Shown: positions 50,679 through 59,729, counted from the first letter of the stretch. The stretch is 64,000 bases of DNA from JAFECT01 sp963838235 (GCA_963838235.1 CAWIQJ010000001.1:248001-312000), one strand, 5' to 3'. The notes: generated from the sequence alone by a model not told the origin. Program-made: numbers and translations.

Positions 50679-50984
50679 TCAGGCGCGGCCGATGATGATC
50701 TCGAGCGTCTGGGCCATGCGCGGGGTGTCTTCGGCGAGTTTGCGGGCCAGTTCGCGCACGCCGACCGGATAGGCGTCGCCGCCGTGAGCGATCTCGTCGG
50801 CCAGGACAGCGGTTTCGATGAGCCGGGCTTCCAGAGCAGTCACCTGCTCACGGGCCAGATGCCTGGTCTCGGCCTGCAGCCGCCCGATCCGTTCGGCCAG
50901 GGTCTGGACCTGGACGGTATCGTTGGCTGACTGGACCACGGTGAGGACCGGGGGTGAAACGGGCGCTTTGCGTTGCGCGGACAT
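50679..50984 (-). CDS. Hypothetical helical protein
   Basis: A 101-residue protein, mostly alpha-helical with a likely coiled coil over residues 18-75 (Q-T-L-A-E-R-I-G-R-L-Q-A-E-T-R-H-L). No family recognised. The ATG at 50984 follows GAGGTAG; the frame is open 54 bp further. It is monocistronic between the YdeI-like gene and the divergent Cys-rich gene. Confidence 0.6.
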   Translation of the reverse strand: MSAQRKAPVSPPVLTVVQSANDTVQVQTLAERIGRLQAETRHLAREQVTALEARLIETAVLADEIAHGGDAYPVGVRELARKLAEDTPRMAQTLEIIIGRA

Positions 50985-51177
50985 GGGACTTCTACCTCGT
51001 TTCGGCACGGCGGTTGGGGGAGGGGCCGCACCGTTCACGGTCTATACGCAGGACCGCCCGGGCCGGTTCCCCGCCAAATCACGGCGGCCTCAACCGGGTG
51101 TGAACCGTGGCGCCGGCGCTACGCCGGGGCGCCAAGGTTAATTCCACCAGGGCGCGAGGCGCGCTAGACCAGGGTGG

Positions 51178-51747
51178 ATGGGCCCCCTCGATTTCACCCA
51201 CACCCTGGTTCCCGGCCGCGAATGCGGGGCGTGCTACGCCTGCTGCGAGGTCTCGGCGATCGACGACCCGGCGTTGCACAAGCCGGCGCACGTCCTGTGC
51301 CCGCACCATCGCGGTGGATGCACCGTCTATGAGACGCGGCCCCAGACCTGCCGCACCTTCCACTGTCTGTGGCGCCGGCTTGCGGCCTTGCCCGACGACG
51401 ACAGGCCCGACGCGCTCGGCGTGCTGTTTGCGTTCCAGCGCGAGACCCATCCGGATTCGCCGTTCGCGCACCTCTACGTCTGCGGCTATCCGGTGAAGGG
51501 CGACGCCTCGGTGTTCGACACGCCGCGGGTGCAGGCGATCGTGCAGCGTCTCAGCGACGACGGCGGCCTGCCGGTGTGGATCTCGCTCGGCGAACGCAAG
51601 CGCCTCATCTGGCCCGACCGCGAGCTCGGCGATGCGATCCTCGATCCGACGGGCGTGACCGATCACGACCTGAGGGCGCGCGCCGTCGCCTGGACCAAAC
51701 GCTACGACCGCTGGATGCGCCTCTACGACATGGCCGGCGGCGGCTGA
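51178..51747 (+). CDS. YkgJ-type cysteine-cluster protein
   Basis: A 189-residue protein with the YkgJ Cys pattern: E-C-G-A-C-Y-A-C-C near residue 16, then C-P-H-H, G-G-C-T-V-Y-E-T-R-P-Q-T-C-R-T-F-H-C. This is the CxxCxxCC-type zinc/iron-sulphur domain of unknown role. The C-terminus is helical. The ATG is at 51178. It is 5 bp upstream of a small membrane protein gene. Confidence 0.85.
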   Translation: MGPLDFTHTLVPGRECGACYACCEVSAIDDPALHKPAHVLCPHHRGGCTVYETRPQTCRTFHCLWRRLAALPDDDRPDALGVLFAFQRETHPDSPFAHLYVCGYPVKGDASVFDTPRVQAIVQRLSDDGGLPVWISLGERKRLIWPDRELGDAILDPTGVTDHDLRARAVAWTKRYDRWMRLYDMAGGG

Positions 51748-51752
51748 ACCCG

Positions 51753-51989
51753 ATGCACGGGGTTCCGAAAATCGCTCTTGCGGCCTTTGTCCTGACCTTT
51801 GCGGCCTGGATCGCGTGGCGATTGTTCAAAGACTGGCGGACGGGCCGCGCAACGCCGCTGCGGGGGGTCTGGGATGGGTTCGATCGTCGGACCCAGCCAG
51901 GCCTTTTCTGGGCGACCCTGGCTGGAAACGCGGTGGTTCTGGTCTTCGTCCTGATCCTGTTGGCCAGCCTCTTCGTAGAAACGCGCTGA
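51753..51989 (+). CDS. Small membrane protein, unknown
   Basis: A 78-residue protein with two membrane segments (about residues 5-24 and 54-74) and a basic loop (R-L-F-K-D-W-R-T-G-R-A-T-P-L-R) between. Start ATG at 51753, 5 bp after the Cys-rich gene's stop, so probably cotranscribed. No family recognised. Confidence 0.6.
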   Translation: MHGVPKIALAAFVLTFAAWIAWRLFKDWRTGRATPLRGVWDGFDRRTQPGLFWATLAGNAVVLVFVLILLASLFVETR

Positions 51990-52044
51990 GGTTCCACCGA
52001 CCGGCTGCGGCGGGTATGACGCAGGAGAAAACCCGGAGGCTCCT

Positions 52045-52593
52045 ATGATCCAGCCCGTTTACGACGTCCCCGTGAACCGCATCGACGGTGCGCCCGCTTC
52101 GCTCGGCGACTACGCCGGCAAGGTGCTGCTGGTGGTCAATGTCGCCTCCGCCTGCGGCCTTACGCCCCAGTATGAGGGGTTGGAGGCGCTCTACGAGCGG
52201 CTGCACGCGCGCGGCCTCGAGGTGCTGGGCTTTCCCGCCAACGACTTCGGCGCCCAGGAGCCGGGCTCCAACGAGGAGATCGCGGGCTTCTGCCGGTCCA
52301 AGTTCGGCATCGGTTTCCCGATGTTCGAGAAGATCACCGTGAAGGGACCGGACAAGCACGACCTCTACCGCCGCCTGATCGACGCCCAGCCCCGCGCCGC
52401 AGACAAGCCCGGCGGGGATTTCCGCAAGGCGCTCGAAGGTTACGGCATCAAGACCGACGATCCGAGCGAGGTGATGTGGAACTTCGAGAAGTTCCTGGTC
52501 GGCCGCGACGGCCGGGTGGTGGCCCGCTTCGCGCCCGACGTGACGCCGGAAGACCCGATGCTGACCGGGGCGATCGAAGCGGCGTTGGGGTAG
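52045..52593 (+). CDS. Glutathione peroxidase-family thiol peroxidase
   Basis: A 182-residue GPx/BtuE-type peroxidase. The catalytic tetrad is in N-V-A-S-A-C-G-L-T-P-Q-Y (Cys37, not selenocysteine), N-D-F-G-A-Q-E-P (Gln) and W-N-F-E-K-F-L (Trp, Asn). It reduces hydroperoxides with thioredoxin or glutathione. GGAGG lies nine bases before the ATG. It stands alone. Confidence 0.93.
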   Translation: MIQPVYDVPVNRIDGAPASLGDYAGKVLLVVNVASACGLTPQYEGLEALYERLHARGLEVLGFPANDFGAQEPGSNEEIAGFCRSKFGIGFPMFEKITVKGPDKHDLYRRLIDAQPRAADKPGGDFRKALEGYGIKTDDPSEVMWNFEKFLVGRDGRVVARFAPDVTPEDPMLTGAIEAALG

Positions 52594-52672
52594 GCGGCGT
52601 TCGGCGAACTCGGTTCTTGCCTGCGGTGTCGTTTACTGCTCCGCTGGCGGCCTGATGACCAGGGAGACCGTG

Positions 52673-53276
52673 ATGAACCGTCTGTTCCTGTACGCCGCTG
52701 CGGCGGCTTTTCTTGTAACCGGATGCAAGGCCCAAGCGCCTTCCAACACGCCGCCGTCCAACGCCGCGCCCGCTAACCAGGCTTCGGCGGCCGCGACGCC
52801 GGCAGCACCGGCCTTGTCGCCCAATCCGAACTGCGCCAGCGATACGACGATCCAGACGCCGCCCGCGGGTTCGCCCGGCTTCGACGTAGCGGTGACCCTG
52901 TCGCCGGCCGCGCAACAGAAGATGAGCGCCGGGCACGAGACCATCTGTATCTCGGCGTCGTTTCTGGCGGGCGTGACCGACGAAGGCCGCCGCCATCACC
53001 TCGGCGACAGTATGGACCAGGTCTATTTCGGCGGCGGCACCTGGGAGGACGAGAATTCCAGGCGCGGGCAGCGCGCACTTCACCGTGCCGCCGGCCGACC
53101 CGGCGATCCTGCAATATGTTCAGAACGGCAAGGAGACGGTGCTGATCAATGTGTACAGCGGGCGCCGCTCGAACGCGAACAACCTGCTCGAGTGCGACAT
53201 GTTCGAGGACGACGTGAAGCTCGCCGAGGCGAACGGCATACACATCGGCTGCAAGCTGATCGGCGAGACGGGCTGA
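52673..53276 (+). CDS. Lipoprotein of unknown function (one frameshift)
   Basis: A protein of about 200 residues with a lipoprotein signal and lipobox L-V-T-G-C (about residue 17), a Pro/Ala/Asn-rich linker, then a folded part with several Cys (N-C-A-S, T-I-C-I, E-C-D-M, G-C-K). The frame breaks near 53053, where an extra A interrupts W-E-D-E-I-P-G; the second half continues T-V-P-P-A-D-P-A-I-L-Q-Y. AGGGAG precedes the ATG at 52673. No family recognised. Confidence 0.7.
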
Positions 53277-53282
53277 GGCAAT

Positions 53283-53468
53283 TCAGTGGTGGGTCGAGGA
53301 CCAGAACCGCCACGCGAGTAAGCCCAGCACGACGACCGAGACAACCACGCGCAGCACCAGGTAGACGCCCGAGCGTCCGCTGCCGCGCATGCCGATGCGC
53401 AATATGGTCAGGCCGACCAGGACCACGGCGGCGATGCCGAACAGGATCCAGCGCAGGGTGTCGCTCAT
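53283..53468 (-). CDS. Small membrane protein, unknown
   Basis: A 61-residue protein with two membrane helices (about residues 6-26 and 34-54) separated by a Gly/Arg loop. The ATG at 53468 overlaps the stop of the FAD oxidase gene by 4 bp, so the two are cotranslated. No family recognised. Confidence 0.7.
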   Translation of the reverse strand: MSDTLRWILFGIAAVVLVGLTILRIGMRGSGRSGVYLVLRVVVSVVVLGLLAWRFWSSTHH

Positions 53469-54617
53469 GACCTCGTCTCCTCAAAGCGGTCGAGGCGGAA
53501 CATAGCGAATTCCGGGCCCGGTTCGCTACCCAAGGCCAGCTTCGCCGCCGCGTCGCCCAGCACGGGGGCGAACTTGAAGCCGTGGCCGGACAGGCCGGCC
53601 AGCACGGTCACGCCCGGCAGGCCGGGCGCCGCGTCCAGGATGAAGTCCTCGTCCTTCGACATGGGGTAGGTGCAGATCGCCGAGCGCTTCACCGGGCCCA
53701 GGCCGTGGAAGAACCGTTCCGCCAGGCGCCGCGTGCGCGCCACGTCCTGGGGCCGCGCGGTGCGGTCGATCGCATCGGGATGGGTGACCGCGACGCCGTC
53801 CATGTGCTCGCCGATCTTCACCCCGGTTCCGCCCCAGTCCGGCAGGCCATAGACGGCGAGGCCCTCGGCGTCCTCGATGTAGAACGGTCGAAAGCCGGCC
53901 GCGGCGGACCAGCGCCCGTCGGGATTGTCGAACCAGTGCAGGTCGCGTCGCTCGACCCGCAGCACGCCGGCGAGTTGCGGCAACAGCTCCGCGGTCCAGC
54001 CGCCGGCGCAGACGACCGCGCGGCGCGCGCGCACGACGGCGGTGTCGGTGACCACGCGGACTTTGGCGCCGTCCGCTTCGATCTCGCGGACGGCCGCGCC
54101 GGTGACGATCTCCGCGCCGCGCGCCTTGGCGGCGCCGAGCAGGGTCTCGATCGACTGTTCGGCGTAGAGAAAACCCGCCTCGGGCTCGAGGAAGCACTGC
54201 CAGTCGTCGGGGACGACATAGCCGGCGCTCGCGCGTTCGGCGCCGTCGAGGTCGCGCAAGGGCACGCCGTTGGCCGCGGCCGAGGCGCGGGTGGTGGCCA
54301 GGAACCGGCTCGATTGCGGCCCCGCATAGGTCAGGCCGACTTGTTCGAACAACCGCGCGCCGGTCTCCGCCTCCAGCGCGCGCCAGGCCGCGACCGAGGC
54401 CAGCGCCAGCGGCGTATAGCCCGCGCCCTCGCCGTAGGCGCAGCGCAGCATCCGCGTCTCGCCGTGCGAACTCCCCTGGTCGTGCGGCGGGGCGTAACGG
54501 TCGACCCCTATGGCGCGCACGCCGGCCTTGGCCAGGGCGTAGAGCGTGCCCGCGCCGGCGGCGCCCAGGCCGACGACGGCGACATCATCAGAGAGGGGAG
54601 GGGGCGGGGTCGGTCAT
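53465..54617 (-). CDS. FAD-dependent oxidase, sarcosine / N-methyl-tryptophan oxidase type (one frameshift)
   Basis: The dinucleotide-binding N-terminus is V-A-V-V-G-L-G-A-A-G-A-G, followed by G-V-D-R-Y-A-P-P-H-D-Q-G-S-S-H-G-E-T-R, the typical start of SolA-like DAO-family oxidases that bind FAD covalently. Late blocks include L-S-G-H-G-F-K-F-A-P. It would oxidise an N-methyl or secondary amino acid, giving H2O2. The first 11 codons lie in another frame: one extra C in a C-run near 54594 breaks it. The ATG is at 54617. Confidence 0.87.
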
Positions 54618-54625
54618 GCGTCGCT

Positions 54626-54861
54626 GAGAAGAGAGTCCACGGACCACACGGAAAACACGGAAGAAGATTGCCCACGAAAAACACGAAAAGTACGAACGCG
54701 GCGCCCGATCCGGCTAGCTGCGGTCGAATTTTGTTGCGCCTTCGGCGCGGAGCCTCGTGCGCGAAGCGCCTTCTCTGCCGGTTCGTGTTTTTCGTGGGCA
54801 TCTAGCAGTTCTGGGCGCCAACGCCGTCCGGTTGTCCGTGTGGTCCGTGGACTCTCTTCTC
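54626..54861. repeat. Nested CACGAA/CACGGA inverted-repeat element, copy 3
   Basis: The outer arms GAGAAGAGAGTCCACGG, followed by ACCACACGG units, and their inverse at 54826-54861 enclose a second pair of arms, GCCCACGAAAAACACGAAAA and its inverse at 54670-54799. The inner element is the type found at 23059; the outer uses CACGGA instead. One element seems to have inserted in, or been generated inside, another. Confidence 0.85.
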
Positions 54862-54864
54862 AAA

Positions 54865-56231
54865 TCACCGGCAGCGATCCAACGGCTTTTTCCGGAGTTT
54901 CAGAATGAGCCAACCACGCCCGACCGCCATCCAGGACAGGCCGAAGATCTTGGCCAGGTCGCTGATGTTATGAGGACGTAGCCGATGATGGCGAACCCCA
55001 AGATCGGCGAGACGATGTGCAGCAGTTTGCGGCCGGGCTTCCGTCCGAAGTGCGCGAACACCGATAGGTGAACCAGCAGGAAACCGGTCAAGGCGCCGAA
55101 GTTCACCATCGAGTATTCATCGATAAGGTTCACGCCATCAATGCCAACGGGCGACGTGTCAGCGCGATGAACAGGGTCGCCCGTTCGGGCTTTGACGTTT
55201 GCCGCTCACGTGGGCGAAGAAGTGCGGCAGTTTGCCGTCGCGCGCCATGCCGTAGATCAGACGCGCGCACGCCGCCTGGGCGACCAGCGCGCAAGCCGCA
55301 CTGCCCATCGCGATGCAGAGGATCGACGCTGTCGCTTCAACCACGGGCCGCCGACGATGCCGGCGATCTCCAGAAAGGCAGGGTCGCTGGCCTCGCCCTC
55401 CGCGAAGCCGGCTTGCCCAGAACGAACAGGGAAGCGAGCCATGTCTGCAGGATAAACAGGCCCGCCGCGATGCAGAGCGACAGGAGGTCGCCCGGCCACC
55501 GCCTTAGGGCCGCCCTTGGCTTCTTCGGACAAGGGTCGAGATGGCGTCGAAGCCCAGAAAGCTGAGCGCCGCGATCGACAGGGCGCTGAACAACAAAGGC
55601 GGCGTCACCACGGCCGGGCTGGCAGATCGGCGCGGTCGAAACGTGTGCGCCGCCGCCCCATGCGGAACGCGCCAGGGCGCCCAGGGCCACAAGGCCCAGC
55701 ATACGATCAGCTGGAGCCACAGCATCAGCTTGTTGAACCGGCTGGCGGCCTCGATGCCAGCAGGTTGGTCGCGGTGACGAGGGCCAGAAATCGCGAGCAC
55801 CAGCGCGCGCACTTCGGGCGACCAGGCGTGGATGCGCGGCGGCGGCAATCGACATAGCGAGGGCCGGCACCATCAGATAGTCGAGCAGGATCGCCCAGCC
55901 CGCGAGGAACCCCAGGCTCTCGCCGATGCCGCGACGGCGAGGCATAGACCGATCCCGCCACCGGAAACGCGCGCGACATGACATGTAGCTGAGCGCCGTG
56001 AACGCCATGGCGACGAGGCCGACGACGTAGACCAGCGGCGGCATGCCGTGTGAGCGGTTGTACACGATGCCGAAGATCGGCGATGGGCGCCGTGGGCGAG
56101 ATGACGATAAGGCCGAAGACGATCAGGTCCCAGAAGCTCAGCGCGCGCTTCAGTTCCTGTTTGTAGCCCATCGCCTCGAGCGAGGCGCTCTCGCCGGGCC
56201 CGGTCACGAGGTCCGCCGTGGTCTCCGTCAT
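54865..56231 (-). CDS. APC-family amino acid permease (heavily frameshifted)
   Basis: About 455 codons if frames are joined. The N-terminus reads M-T-E-T-T-A-D-L and L-K-R-A-L-S-F-W-D-L-I-V-F-G-L-I, then Y-V-V-G-L-V-A-M-A-F-T-A-L-S-Y and L-G-F-L-A-G-W-A-I-L-L-D-Y-L; the C-terminus shows N-F-G-A-L-T-G-F-L-L-V-H-L-S-V. These are the helices of an amino-acid/polyamine permease. At least five frame changes occur, so the DNA here is of poor quality. The end is placed at 54865, where the frame with G-R-G-W-L-I-L-K-L-R-K-K stops. Substrate unknown. The FAD oxidase downstream may use its amino acid. Confidence 0.75.
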
Positions 56232-56289
56232 GCCGCCCTCCCGCGGATCGCCCGCGGACCATAGCGGATTTGCCACGGGGGACGAGGGC

Positions 56290-56740
56290 TCAGATCAGCA
56301 CCGCGCCCGGGCCGCCCTGCGGCTTCGGGCGCGTCTTGTCCCCGCCGGGCTGCTGGTCGGTGATGTCGCGGTCCGGGTCGATGAACAGCACGCCGGGATA
56401 GGTCGGCGAGTACAGGAAGGCGTTGTAGACCTGCGCCGGCGGCGGCGTGTCGTGGGGCAGGGCGAGGCTCTGCGCGATGCGCGCGCGGGCGGCGGCGACG
56501 AACTGGCGCGAGACCTTCAGCCGCACGTTCTTGCCGGTCTTGCCGTCCATCACCTTGACGATCGTCAGCGACAGGATCCGGCCGTGGTGGTCGAGCCGCG
56601 AACGGAACTCGACATTGTAGAGCCGCACCGACGGATCTTCGGCCATCTTCGCACGCAGGGTCTCGCCGGCGCGGGGGCGCAACCGCAATCGTCAGCGCCC
56701 AGATGCAGGCCGCGACCACGAAGGAACGGAGTTTTGTCAT
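56290..56740 (-). CDS. Exported hypothetical protein (one frameshift)
   Basis: A protein of about 149 residues. The N-terminus M-T-K-L-R-S-F-V-V-A-A-C-I-W-A-L-T-I-A-V-A is a signal peptide; it joins A-G-E-T-L-R-A-K-M after the frame break near 56677 (extra C). The body has two strands, V-R-L-Y-N-V-E-F-R-S-R and L-S-L-T-I-V-K-V-M-D-G-K, and a Gly/Pro/Lys tail. No family recognised. Confidence 0.65.
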
Positions 56741-56853
56741 GGGAGAACAGTGATACGGGATTCGACGCGGCGCCGCTGGTCCGCGCCGAGCCTATCCACA
56801 GGCGAGCCGAGCCGCTGTGGAAGACCTGTGGACGGGCGCGCCGGCCTCCGCCG

Positions 56854-57192
56854 TCAGCACGCCCCCGCGTGGCTCACCTTCGCGCCGGCGCGGGTGGCGT
56901 GGCACTGGTTGGGATAGGTCTTGCCGTCGGCGCCGCAGACCGGCTGATAGATCATCGGACACATAGTCTGCGATCCGCTCGCGGGCGGCGGCGTCGCGGT
57001 GTCGGCCGGCGGCGCGTCGTGGCCGCGGCGTTTGCAGACGCCATGGTAGGTATGACCGGGCGGCAGGGCCGTGATGCGGCAATAGTCCCCGCGCGGGCAG
57101 TTCCGGTCGGTGTGGCAGGCCCGCGCCATGGCCGGGGCGGAGACGGCGAACGCGGCCGAGACGGCCAGGGCGAGCAAGGCGAGGCGTTGCAT
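56854..57192 (-). CDS. Secreted Kazal-type protease inhibitor-like protein
   Basis: A 112-residue protein. The signal peptide ends A-M-A-R (about residue 24). A four-Cys segment (A-C-H-T-D-R-N-C-P-R-G-D-Y-C ... G-V-C) comes first, then a Pro-rich linker, then a Kazal domain: C-P-M-I-Y-Q-P-V-C-G-A-D-G-K-T-Y, with C-H-A-T and the final A-G-A-C. Bacterial Kazal proteins may inhibit foreign serine proteases. The reactive-site residue two before the second Cys is Pro-Val, so specificity is unclear. Frame intact. Confidence 0.85.
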   Translation of the reverse strand: MQRLALLALAVSAAFAVSAPAMARACHTDRNCPRGDYCRITALPPGHTYHGVCKRRGHDAPPADTATPPPASGSQTMCPMIYQPVCGADGKTYPNQCHATRAGAKVSHAGAC

Positions 57193-57270
57193 GGCTGGAG
57201 TCCTCTTCCTCCCATTCTAACACGGTCAACCGTTCGCGCAGGGCGGGCGTTCCGCCTTCGCGGAGGCTGC

Positions 57271-57306
57271 CCGAACCGTAAATCGCCGTATGTTACGGTG
57301 GCCGGC
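57271..57306 (+). repeat. 36-bp palindromic direct repeat, copy 1
   Basis: Begins CCGAACCGTAAATCGCC and ends TTACGGTGGCCGGC. The inner CCGTAA...TTACGG is an inverted repeat with an AT-rich middle. A second copy at 57345 differs in only two bases. Spacing start to start is 74 bp. Confidence 0.85.
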
Positions 57307-57344
57307 CGGTGCGGCCACGCGCCTTCCGCCGCGCATCGCAGAAG

Positions 57345-57380
57345 CCGAACCGTAAATCACCGTATTTTACGGTGGCCGGC
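57345..57380 (+). repeat. 36-bp palindromic direct repeat, copy 2
   Basis: Begins CCGAACCGTAAATCACC and ends TTACGGTGGCCGGC, with the same CCGTAA...TTACGG palindrome as copy 1. The 398-bp gap (57193-57590) contains these two copies, a short inverted repeat before the first, and the GTTC-N7-GTTC site at 57454, with no gene. Confidence 0.85.
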
Positions 57381-57453
57381 GGCGACCGGGTTCGGCAAGG
57401 CGTGCCCGTCTCGCGATGTCAAAGACCGTCGGCGAAGTCGTTTCGCCTCGACG

Positions 57454-57468
57454 GAACATAACACGAAC
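57454..57468 (-). promoter_or_regulatory. Possible alphaproteobacterial LexA box
   Basis: On the minus strand the sequence is GTTC-N7-GTTC, the direct-repeat SOS box of alphaproteobacteria. It is 122 bp upstream of the gene at 57591 and 261 bp upstream of the Kazal gene. An eight-base pattern is expected about twice by chance in 64 kb, so this is weak. Confidence 0.3.
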
Positions 57469-57590
57469 ATTTGTCGCGGTCCAGCGACCGGGGCGCTAAA
57501 GGTGAGGAGTCGGCGCAGGCGGCGGCGGATCAGCTAGAACAGGCGAAGCGGGGCTGAGTCGCGCGTCCGCCATCCCGGAGCCATCCCCGC

Positions 57591-58028
57591 ATGACCGACC
57601 GCCCCACGCTGCGCCGCCTGATCGACCTGCCCGGCGTCGAGGCGCTGGAGACCAAGGCGCTGATGAACCCCCGCCTGGTCGAGCCCGAGGCCCGCTCTGC
57701 CTATCCTGAGATCGACGTCTTGCTGGCGGCGACCTTCGGCCTCACCGGCGACGAGGCCGAGGCGGTGGCGAAACCCGCCGGCTGGGACAACATCGAACGC
57801 CGCCAGCCCCACGGCCAGGCCACCGCCTTCGAAGACGCCGGCTGGGACGTCACCGACAACAAGCGCCGTCCCCTGCGCATGCTGGTCCACTACAGCCTGC
57901 CCATGTGGCTGGCGGTGCGCGGTGTGGCGGGAACCCTGCCGTTCGCGCCCGAGCCCCCCGAACCCTCCGACAGCTGGGGCGGCGGCATGGCTGAGGCCGC
58001 GCGCAAGTTTCGCAAGGACCGGCGGTAG
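57591..58028 (+). CDS. Hypothetical protein
   Basis: A 145-residue soluble protein with no recognised family. It contains R-L-I-D-L-P-G-V-E-A-L-E, A-G-W-D-N-I-E-R-R-Q and L-R-M-L-V-H-Y-S-L-P-M-W-L-A-V-R-G-V-A-G-T-L-P-F. The composition is ordinary for the genome, and the third-base GC is high, so it is a real gene. A weak LexA-like site lies upstream. Confidence 0.6.
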   Translation: MTDRPTLRRLIDLPGVEALETKALMNPRLVEPEARSAYPEIDVLLAATFGLTGDEAEAVAKPAGWDNIERRQPHGQATAFEDAGWDVTDNKRRPLRMLVHYSLPMWLAVRGVAGTLPFAPEPPEPSDSWGGGMAEAARKFRKDRR

Positions 58029-58054
58029 GCATTTCGGTCGCCAAGCCGCACCGG

Positions 58055-58190
58055 CGCGCCTGCTGGGTCCTCGCCGCGCGGCTGAGCGCCGCGCAGCGGC
58101 AAGATGACGACAACGTTAAAATCGGTCGTCATTCTTGAGGACGTGGAGCGTCGGCTCTGCGTCATCGAAAACCCAGCAAGCGCGGCCTTG
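58055..58190. repeat. REP-like inverted repeats in the 58029-58255 gap
   Basis: Two inverted repeats are nested. The outer is CCTGCTGGGT...ACCCAGCAAG, the inner (58101-58136) is AAGATGACGAC...GTCGTCATTCTT. A GC hairpin (CGCGCGGCTGAGCGCCGCGC) lies between. The rest of the gap to the next gene shows nothing else. Confidence 0.65.
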
Positions 58191-58255
58191 ACGACCGTCG
58201 CGTCGTTCCGTGACGACGGTGATGTTCGCGCGGATACGGCCACGCTTGGCGCCGG

Positions 58256-58726
58256 GTGGCCTCTGTGCAACGCGCCCACAACTTTCACAGGCATGAAAAT
58301 GGGTATACGATCCACCCCAGGTCGGGGTCATTGGGCGTATGTCGGATCAACCTAGCCCTTAGGGGCCATGGAGACGTAGTCTATACCAAGTTCGTCACCG
58401 CGGCTGCGGCCGCGCTCTCAATCGCTTCCTTCTCAGCTGCGGCCGGCTTCGGCGCCCCCGCCGTCGCTCAGTCCTGGGATGCGCAGCACAACGAAGTTCG
58501 CTGCGACACCGGTTCGAACAAGTGCACGGTCCTGCAGTGTACGGGCGTCGACTACCCCTGCGTTTCGGTGCGCACCTTCGATCGCGACAAGGCCGGCGCC
58601 TGGATGAAGCCCTACGGAACCCGCGCGACCCATCAGGCGCGGCGCGGCGAGCAGTGGACCTGGTACGGAAACCTGCACGTCACCTGCAACACCGACGGAA
58701 ACAACTGCCGCGAGCTCGAGTACTAA
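58256..58726 (+). CDS. Exported Cys-rich hypothetical protein, start uncertain
   Basis: The clear part (from about 58380) has a signal-like stretch, F-V-T-A-A-A-A-A-L-S-I-A-S-F-S-A-A-A-G-F, cleaved before Q-S-W-D, followed by a mature domain with six Cys (V-R-C-D-T-G-S-N-K-C, L-Q-C, Y-P-C, V-T-C and N-C-R). No good start precedes the signal in frame; the ATG at 58369, read with one base changed, is more natural than the GTG at 58256. The frame may therefore be damaged near 58375. Function unknown. Confidence 0.5.
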   Translation: MASVQRAHNFHRHENGYTIHPRSGSLGVCRINLALRGHGDVVYTKFVTAAAAALSIASFSAAAGFGAPAVAQSWDAQHNEVRCDTGSNKCTVLQCTGVDYPCVSVRTFDRDKAGAWMKPYGTRATHQARRGEQWTWYGNLHVTCNTDGNNCRELEY

Positions 58727-58909
58727 AACCCCGCCCGGCGTCGTTACAGCCAGAGGGCCGGCCCGCCGCCGGCTCTCTGCGCGCGGCTGGACAGGGCCGC
58801 CGTGTCGGGCCGCCGCCAAAGCAGGGCTTTACTTGCCCACGGTCGCGGTACAACCTTGGCGTTGGGTGCGGCGGCTGAAATCGCCGCTTGCGAGCGCCAG
58901 GGGGGCGTC

Positions 58910-59706
58910 ATGCAAATCACCATCCCTTCAGCCATGGCGCTCGCCTGCGCCCTCATGCTTTGCGCCTGCGCGACGACGCCGCCGCCCGACAGCGAGCCGC
59001 TGGTCGCCGCCGCGCGCGACAACATCGCCTCGACCGAGATCGTCGCGCCGGTGAAGCGGAGCGAGCTCTATATCTACGTCGCCCCGTCCTCGGATCCGGG
59101 CGGCGAACTCATCGGCGCCCTGATCGTTGCGGCGGTCGACAGCCACAACGCGAGCAAGGTCGAGACGGCGATCAAGCCGCTGCGCGATGCGATGATCGAC
59201 TACAGCTTCGACAACGCCCTGAAGAAAGACCTGTCGGCCGACCTGTCGCCGGTGAAGTGGCTCAACGTCTCGGACGTGCGGGTGATCAGGGACGGCACAC
59301 AGACGGGCATGGACCAGGCTGTCGGTGACTCCAAGCACGCGGCCGTCCTCGTGGTCCAGGCCGACTACCAGCTGGACTGGTTCGCCAAAACAATGACCGT
59401 CAACATCTGGACCGACCTCTACGGCAAGGATGCGAAGCTGGCGCCGTACAGGCCGCCGACCGGCGATCCCAAGCACGCCGCGAGCCAGGCGAACGCGATC
59501 TACTACAATCATTTCTGGAACGAGGTGAGTTTGCCCGAGCCGGCCAGGACCGCGACGCCAACGTCAGGGCCTGGTCGGCGGACGGCGGCAAGCGGGCTCG
59601 CGCCGCGCTCGACGATCTCGCGGCCAAGGTCGCCGCGGACTTGTCGCAGGACATCCAGGCGGCGCCGCCGCCGGACACCCGCGCCCCGCCGCCGGCGGGC
59701 CGGTAG
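58910..59706 (+). CDS. Lipoprotein of unknown function (one frameshift)
   Basis: About 264 residues. Signal peptide with lipobox L-C-A-C near residue 17 and A-T-T-P-P-P-D linker. The domain has strands S-E-L-Y-I-Y-V-A-P and A-A-V-L-V-V-Q-A-D-Y-Q-L. The frame breaks near 59535; the continuation has R-D-A-N-V-R-A-W-S-A-D-G-G-K-R-A-R-A-A-L, ending P-P-P-A-G-R at 59706. GGGGGCGTC precedes the ATG. No family recognised. The next gene has a similar plan. Confidence 0.65.
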
Positions 59707-59729
59707 TCCCCGTTCGGCGAGGCGGCGAC

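Noticed and set aside
57216..57385. CRISPR-like array from the two 36-bp repeats
   Set aside because: Only two copies, each palindromic in the middle, with a spacer of 38 bp that is itself GC repeat-like, and no cas genes nearby.
58104..58355. Plus-strand frame over the REP-like repeats
   Set aside because: It runs over the inverted repeats and has no signal, ribosome site or family pattern.
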